A DNA stretch of 10,581 nt from Bacteroidota bacterium (GTDB lineage Bacteria > Bacteroidota > Bacteroidia > Bacteroidales > Prolixibacteraceae). The notes below the pieces were generated by a model. That model saw only the letters and a list, made by a program, of their open reading frames with translations, searched no databases and was not told the origin of the DNA. Below, piece after piece: positions 7,276-10,581 of the stretch. Both the position numbers and the translations under genes were made by a program. The DNA is taken from NCBI GenBank assembly GCA_013203755.1, contig JABMPI010000579.1, positions 1 through 10,581 on the forward strand. Direction: 5' to 3'. The first letter of the stretch is position 1. The number at the start of each line of letters is the position of its first letter.

Positions 7276-8280
7276 TTATTGTGGAGCTCTCAATACTCCA
7301 GAATGTTTAAATAAACCGAATACTTTTTCCTTGTGATATTTTAAGAAGTTCTTTTCGGGTTTGAAAAAATCCTCAATAGGAACATTTATTTTCTGATTAT
7401 CATACTTGCTTAACAAGGTGTTTTTTACATCTTCGTGAACTGTTATAGTGTAATCATCATTTATAGTAAACATACCTCTGTCAAAGGCCCAATGTATATC
7501 TCTGGACATTGCAATTCCATTACAAGGAAGAAAAGAGCCTGAATGTGATTTAGGTTTAATATGAGCGGCTTCTAAGTTGATCAATTTGTCATAATAAATA
7601 GCTTCACTTGTAATTGCACATTTATTCTGATATCCTAGTAAAACGAAATCTCGAAAACTTACTGAATTGAATAAATTCGCTCCTTTGGTGTCCTCAATTT
7701 CTTCCGAAGAACTTCTCGAGTATTCCTCTTGTTTCTTTTTAACAACATTTTTAACTTCTTCAGGAACAACGGTTTCTAAACCATCAATGTTTAATGCTAA
7801 TTCGTCAATAAATGATAGTCTTCCTTCTATTAGTGCGTGACCACCATAAAGTTCTGAGTTGGCAATTAAGTCATCGAGAATATTATAATTATCTTCTTCT
7901 GGTCGAAATGAAATTGTTTGATAAATTGACACATTATCCTCAGTTTCAATCTTGTTAAAAACTATAATATCATCAGGTTTGAAATAAGCTCGAGTTGGGT
8001 CTAGGTCTGAATTTATATAAAGTCGATATTCATTACGAGGACTTTTTGCTGTACTTCCATGATACTTGTCATTGTGAAAGACAAATGAACAATATACTTT
8101 CTGATTTGAATTTGGAGGAACAACAGGTAAAATGATTGTATCATTATACTCGGTTTCGCTTAGGGGAGGAAAGAAGTCCTCACTTTTTTTAGAAACTAGA
8201 ATATATCTACCTCTTTGAAGTTTCCCGTTTTCATCTGGACTACCAGCTTCTTGAAACCCAATTTTTTTAACGTAATACAT
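7276..8280 (-). CDS. HNH-family restriction endonuclease of the type II-like module
   Basis: This 334-residue protein is probably the nuclease partner of the two cytosine methylases. The C-terminal third (about 208-285) is an HNH domain of the HNH_2 type. It has Cys221 in NKCAITSEA, the AAHIKP motif with His240, then Asn254 (CNGIA), His263 and Asp267 in HWAFDRGMF. These would bind the metal and cleave DNA. Residues 1 to about 160 form a separate beta-rich-looking domain that I do not recognise; in such enzymes it would recognise the target. A charged linker (about 172-200) joins them. The start overlaps the methylase stop by 14 bp, so translation depends on the upstream gene, which would keep nuclease behind methylase. 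The frame is intact. An alternative is a methylation-dependent (type IV-like) HNH nuclease, but operon position favours a cognate restriction enzyme. Confidence 0.85.
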   Translation of the reverse strand: MYYVKKIGFQEAGSPDENGKLQRGRYILVSKKSEDFFPPLSETEYNDTIILPVVPPNSNQKVYCSFVFHNDKYHGSTAKSPRNEYRLYINSDLDPTRAYFKPDDIIVFNKIETEDNVSIYQTISFRPEEDNYNILDDLIANSELYGGHALIEGRLSFIDELALNIDGLETVVPEEVKNVVKKKQEEYSRSSSEEIEDTKGANLFNSVSFRDFVLLGYQNKCAITSEAIYYDKLINLEAAHIKPKSHSGSFLPCNGIAMSRDIHWAFDRGMFTINDDYTITVHEDVKNTLLSKYDNQKINVPIEDFFKPEKNFLKYHKEKVFGLFKHSGVLRAPQ

Positions 8281-9505
8281 ATTCTAATTCTTTTTCAGTG
8301 ATAAATTTATTTGAGAATATTTCGGCAACAGTTTCTGCGATAATTTTTGAAAAATTTGGTGGCACAGCATTTCCAATCATTTTATATTGGTCTCCTCTAG
8401 AACCTAAAAACTCATAATCATCATCAAAAGTTTGTATTCTAGCTGCTTCACGCACCGTGATTGTTCTAGCTTGTTTTGGGTCTGGGTGAATATGTCTTAA
8501 ACCATCTTTGTATAAATGTGCAGGAATGGTGTTACTTGGTTTGTCTTCACGAATTACGTTGTATTTATGAAATTTTGAATCCTTACCTGTTTTTTCTTTA
8601 TACAATTGAATAAGTGCTTTGCTTGAAATATATTTTTCAGCACCACTTAATATATCTTCGGTAAGCATTTTAAAAATATCTATATCTCTTTCACTATGTT
8701 TTCTTGGTTCGTGATTTTTTGGTAGTGGAACCCCATTTAATATAACAGAGTGGGAATGCTTTAAATTTAATTTTAAAGGGAAAATTTTCGGTAAGTTTTC
8801 AAATGCAATTTTAGCATTCAAAGGTTTGTTACTTGCCTTTACTTTCATTAATGAGTAAAATTCACCAATTTGTTTTTTACTATTTTCACTTTTTTGAACT
8901 CCAAAAATGATAACTCTTTTTCTTTTTTGAGGAACATTATAGAATGAGGTATCGAACAAAGCATTTGCTCTTAAGTCTTCAGTTATTTCATAGCCGATTT
9001 CTTCAAAAGCTTGTTTAACTCTATTTACGATTGAAATTCCACCTGGTTTCGCAGAAAGGATTCCTTCTACATTTTCAAAAACAAATGCTTTTGGCTGAAA
9101 ATGACTTACCATTTTCACATAGCTTTCAAACAAGAAGTTACGATAATCGTCTTGCATTCCATTTTGGTCTCGAACTCTTCCTGCCATTGAGTATGCTTGG
9201 CATGGTGGACCTCCAACAATTAAATCAACATTTTTATTTCCAACGATATTATCAAGACCTTCACTTTTGCCAAAATTTGAATCTTCATATCCATTAATTA
9301 ATTCATCTGTTCTTTGGATGTCAAAATGTAATATATTATTACGGTCTAAATCATAATTCCATTTTGTATTCAATCTTTTTTTAAGAGTTTGAACCGTTGG
9401 AAATTCCCAATCAACTGCTGCTAAGGTATTGTACTTTCCCGTTTGAAGGAATCCATCTGTTAATCCACCACAACCTGCGAATAAGTCAATTACATTAATC
9501 TTCAT
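8267..9505 (-). CDS. DNA cytosine C5-methyltransferase (second in operon)
   Basis: This enzyme methylates carbon 5 of cytosine within a specific DNA site, using S-adenosylmethionine, and so protects it from the adjacent nuclease. In its 412 residues all main family motifs are in order. These are the cofactor loop DLFAGCGGL (7-15), the catalytic GGPPCQ (98-103, nucleophile Cys102), ENV (144-146), QKRKR (193-197), REAARIQTF (352-360) and GNAVPP (378-383). The variable target-recognition region lies between about 215 and 345 and is unlike that of the neighbouring methylase. The start ATG at 9505 lies inside the end of the upstream methylase gene (11-bp overlap), preceded by GAAAG. The stop overlaps the nuclease gene. 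All catalytic residues are present, so it should be active. Its exact sequence specificity cannot be inferred. Confidence 0.95.
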   Translation of the reverse strand: MKINVIDLFAGCGGLTDGFLQTGKYNTLAAVDWEFPTVQTLKKRLNTKWNYDLDRNNILHFDIQRTDELINGYEDSNFGKSEGLDNIVGNKNVDLIVGGPPCQAYSMAGRVRDQNGMQDDYRNFLFESYVKMVSHFQPKAFVFENVEGILSAKPGGISIVNRVKQAFEEIGYEITEDLRANALFDTSFYNVPQKRKRVIIFGVQKSENSKKQIGEFYSLMKVKASNKPLNAKIAFENLPKIFPLKLNLKHSHSVILNGVPLPKNHEPRKHSERDIDIFKMLTEDILSGAEKYISSKALIQLYKEKTGKDSKFHKYNVIREDKPSNTIPAHLYKDGLRHIHPDPKQARTITVREAARIQTFDDDYEFLGSRGDQYKMIGNAVPPNFSKIIAETVAEIFSNKFITEKELEYVLR

Positions 9506-10565
9506 CTTTCAAATATTTAATAAGTTGTTCTGCTAAAACTTTCCCTAATAAAGGAGGTACAGCATTTCCTACTTGTCTATTTTGTTCTGTTTTATTTCCA
9601 AGAAAGACAAAATCATCTGGAAAGGATTGTAGTCGTGCATTTTCTCTTACGGTTGGTACTCTATTCCATTTGTAGTGAAAGTGGTTTCGGTGTCCAGTGT
9701 CAATAGTTTTTGATGGTCTTTCGCTATGGTATCTTGTCCATGCTTCATTGAATTTTCTAGAATCACCAACTCCTGGAGGTAAATCTTTATGATTTCCACC
9801 TTCTGGAACATGTGATATAACATCTATCACATGTTCTGTATGTTTTGTGCCGACATGATTATAAATGACTTTATTTCCATTTCGCATCATTTTTTGATAA
9901 TCACTTAAAGGCTTCTTATCGTATTTTAATTCTTCTCCTCCTAAGTCAAATTCTAAATCGGGTAAATCATCAATTGCAGCTTTACAACCAATGTAATTAT
10001 CCTTATCAAAAATTTTATCTGGAAATTCAAAGGTTCCTAATTCATTTCTAAGTGCTACAAAAAAGACTCTTTTTCTAATTTGAGGAACACCATAATCAGG
10101 AGCGAATAATAATTGTGGATTACAAGTGTAGCCATATTCTTCACAAAGTTTTATGATCTCATCTTTTGCTTTCCCGTTATATAATTTTAAAAGACCTGGA
10201 ACATTTTCAATAATAATTGCTTTCGGATTTACTTTTTTTGCAAGTCTAAACATTGCATTAAAAAGGGTGTTTCTTTCATCATTTTCATTTCTTTTTCCCG
10301 TTAGAGAAAAGCCTTGACAAGGAGGTCCTCCAATTATAACATCAATCTTTTTTCCTTCTGTAGATTTTACAATTTCATCAATTGCTTCATCTTTGTGCAG
10401 ATCAAGATTTAGTGTTTTAGAATTATCATGATTTTTTGCAAATGTTTTTAATGCTATGTCGCTGTTGTCCACACCTAAAAGCACATGGAATCCTGCTTGT
10501 TGAAATCCATAAGAAAATCCACCACATCCAGAGAATAAGTCGATTGCTGTTAATTTTCTACTCAT
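9495..10565 (-). CDS. DNA cytosine C5-methyltransferase (first in operon)
   Basis: This is a second, distinct C5-cytosine methylase of 356 residues. Counted from the ATG at 10565, the motifs are DLFSGCGG (9-16), GGPPCQ with nucleophile Cys83, ENV (120-122), QIRKR (162-166), RENARLQSFPDD (307-318) and GNAVPP (333-338). The target-recognition region, about 175-300, shares little with that of the downstream enzyme, so the two probably read different sequences or different strands of one asymmetric site. I chose ATG at 10565 (protein beginning MSRKL) over a TTG two codons earlier at 10571; an in-frame TAA at 10577-10575 excludes longer versions, so the gene is complete. It overlaps the next methylase by 11 bp. 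Its promoter lies outside the window. Confidence 0.94.
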   Translation of the reverse strand: MSRKLTAIDLFSGCGGFSYGFQQAGFHVLLGVDNSDIALKTFAKNHDNSKTLNLDLHKDEAIDEIVKSTEGKKIDVIIGGPPCQGFSLTGKRNENDERNTLFNAMFRLAKKVNPKAIIIENVPGLLKLYNGKAKDEIIKLCEEYGYTCNPQLLFAPDYGVPQIRKRVFFVALRNELGTFEFPDKIFDKDNYIGCKAAIDDLPDLEFDLGGEELKYDKKPLSDYQKMMRNGNKVIYNHVGTKHTEHVIDVISHVPEGGNHKDLPPGVGDSRKFNEAWTRYHSERPSKTIDTGHRNHFHYKWNRVPTVRENARLQSFPDDFVFLGNKTEQNRQVGNAVPPLLGKVLAEQLIKYLKDED

Positions 10566-10581
10566 TTTCAAAATTTAAGTC

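Noticed and set aside
10566..10571. TTG start two codons upstream for the first methylase
   Set aside because: An ATG at 10565 in the same frame gives the usual compact N-terminus before motif I and is the more likely start; the TTG adds only two residues.

Overview
This window is a restriction-modification (R-M) island in which every recognisable gene lies on the minus strand. The sequence is AT-rich (about 30% G+C in coding lines I counted by hand). It has no strong Shine-Dalgarno sites, and its hsd genes include the long, coiled-coil-bearing form of HsdM. Together these suggest a member of the Bacteroidetes, probably a flavobacterium-like organism; this is an inference from style, not from a marker gene.

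Reading in the direction of transcription (right to left), the first module is a type II-like R-M operon. It holds two different C5-cytosine DNA methyltransferases (10565-9495 and 9505-8267, overlapping by 11 bp), followed by an HNH nuclease (8280-7276, overlapping the second methyltransferase by 14 bp). Two cytosine methyltransferases with unlike target-recognition regions beside one nuclease is the arrangement expected when the recognition site is asymmetric and each strand needs its own methylase. No Vsr repair gene or controller gene is attached to this module inside the window.

A 494-bp spacer (6782-7275) without a credible gene follows. It is richer in G+C than the genes (52 of 120 bases at 6901-7020) and contains a nested 55-nt stem-loop (6989-7043), a 7-bp stem-loop (6892-6923) and an 11-bp direct repeat (6922-6932 and 7197-7207). 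It looks like a structured or dispersed intergenic element rather than random spacer.

The second module is a complete-looking type I R-M operon running off the left edge: a 63-residue Cro/CI-type regulator (6781-6590), hsdM (6593-3732), hsdS (3732-2479) and hsdR (2482 to beyond base 1, 827 codons visible). The junctions are ATGA, TAATG and ATGA overlaps, so the four genes are probably transcribed together and translationally coupled. HsdM methylates adenine, HsdS reads a bipartite site with two target-recognition domains, and HsdR carries the nuclease and the DNA-translocating motor. The small regulator is placed where it could time expression of the operon; an imperfect inverted repeat just upstream (6821-6858) is a candidate operator.

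I see no wholly new system. The points most worth a second look are the HNH nuclease with an unrecognised N-terminal half, the near-identical in-frame direct repeats inside hsdS, the long C-terminal extension of HsdM, the regulator fused by overlap to the type I operon, and the structured spacer between the modules.
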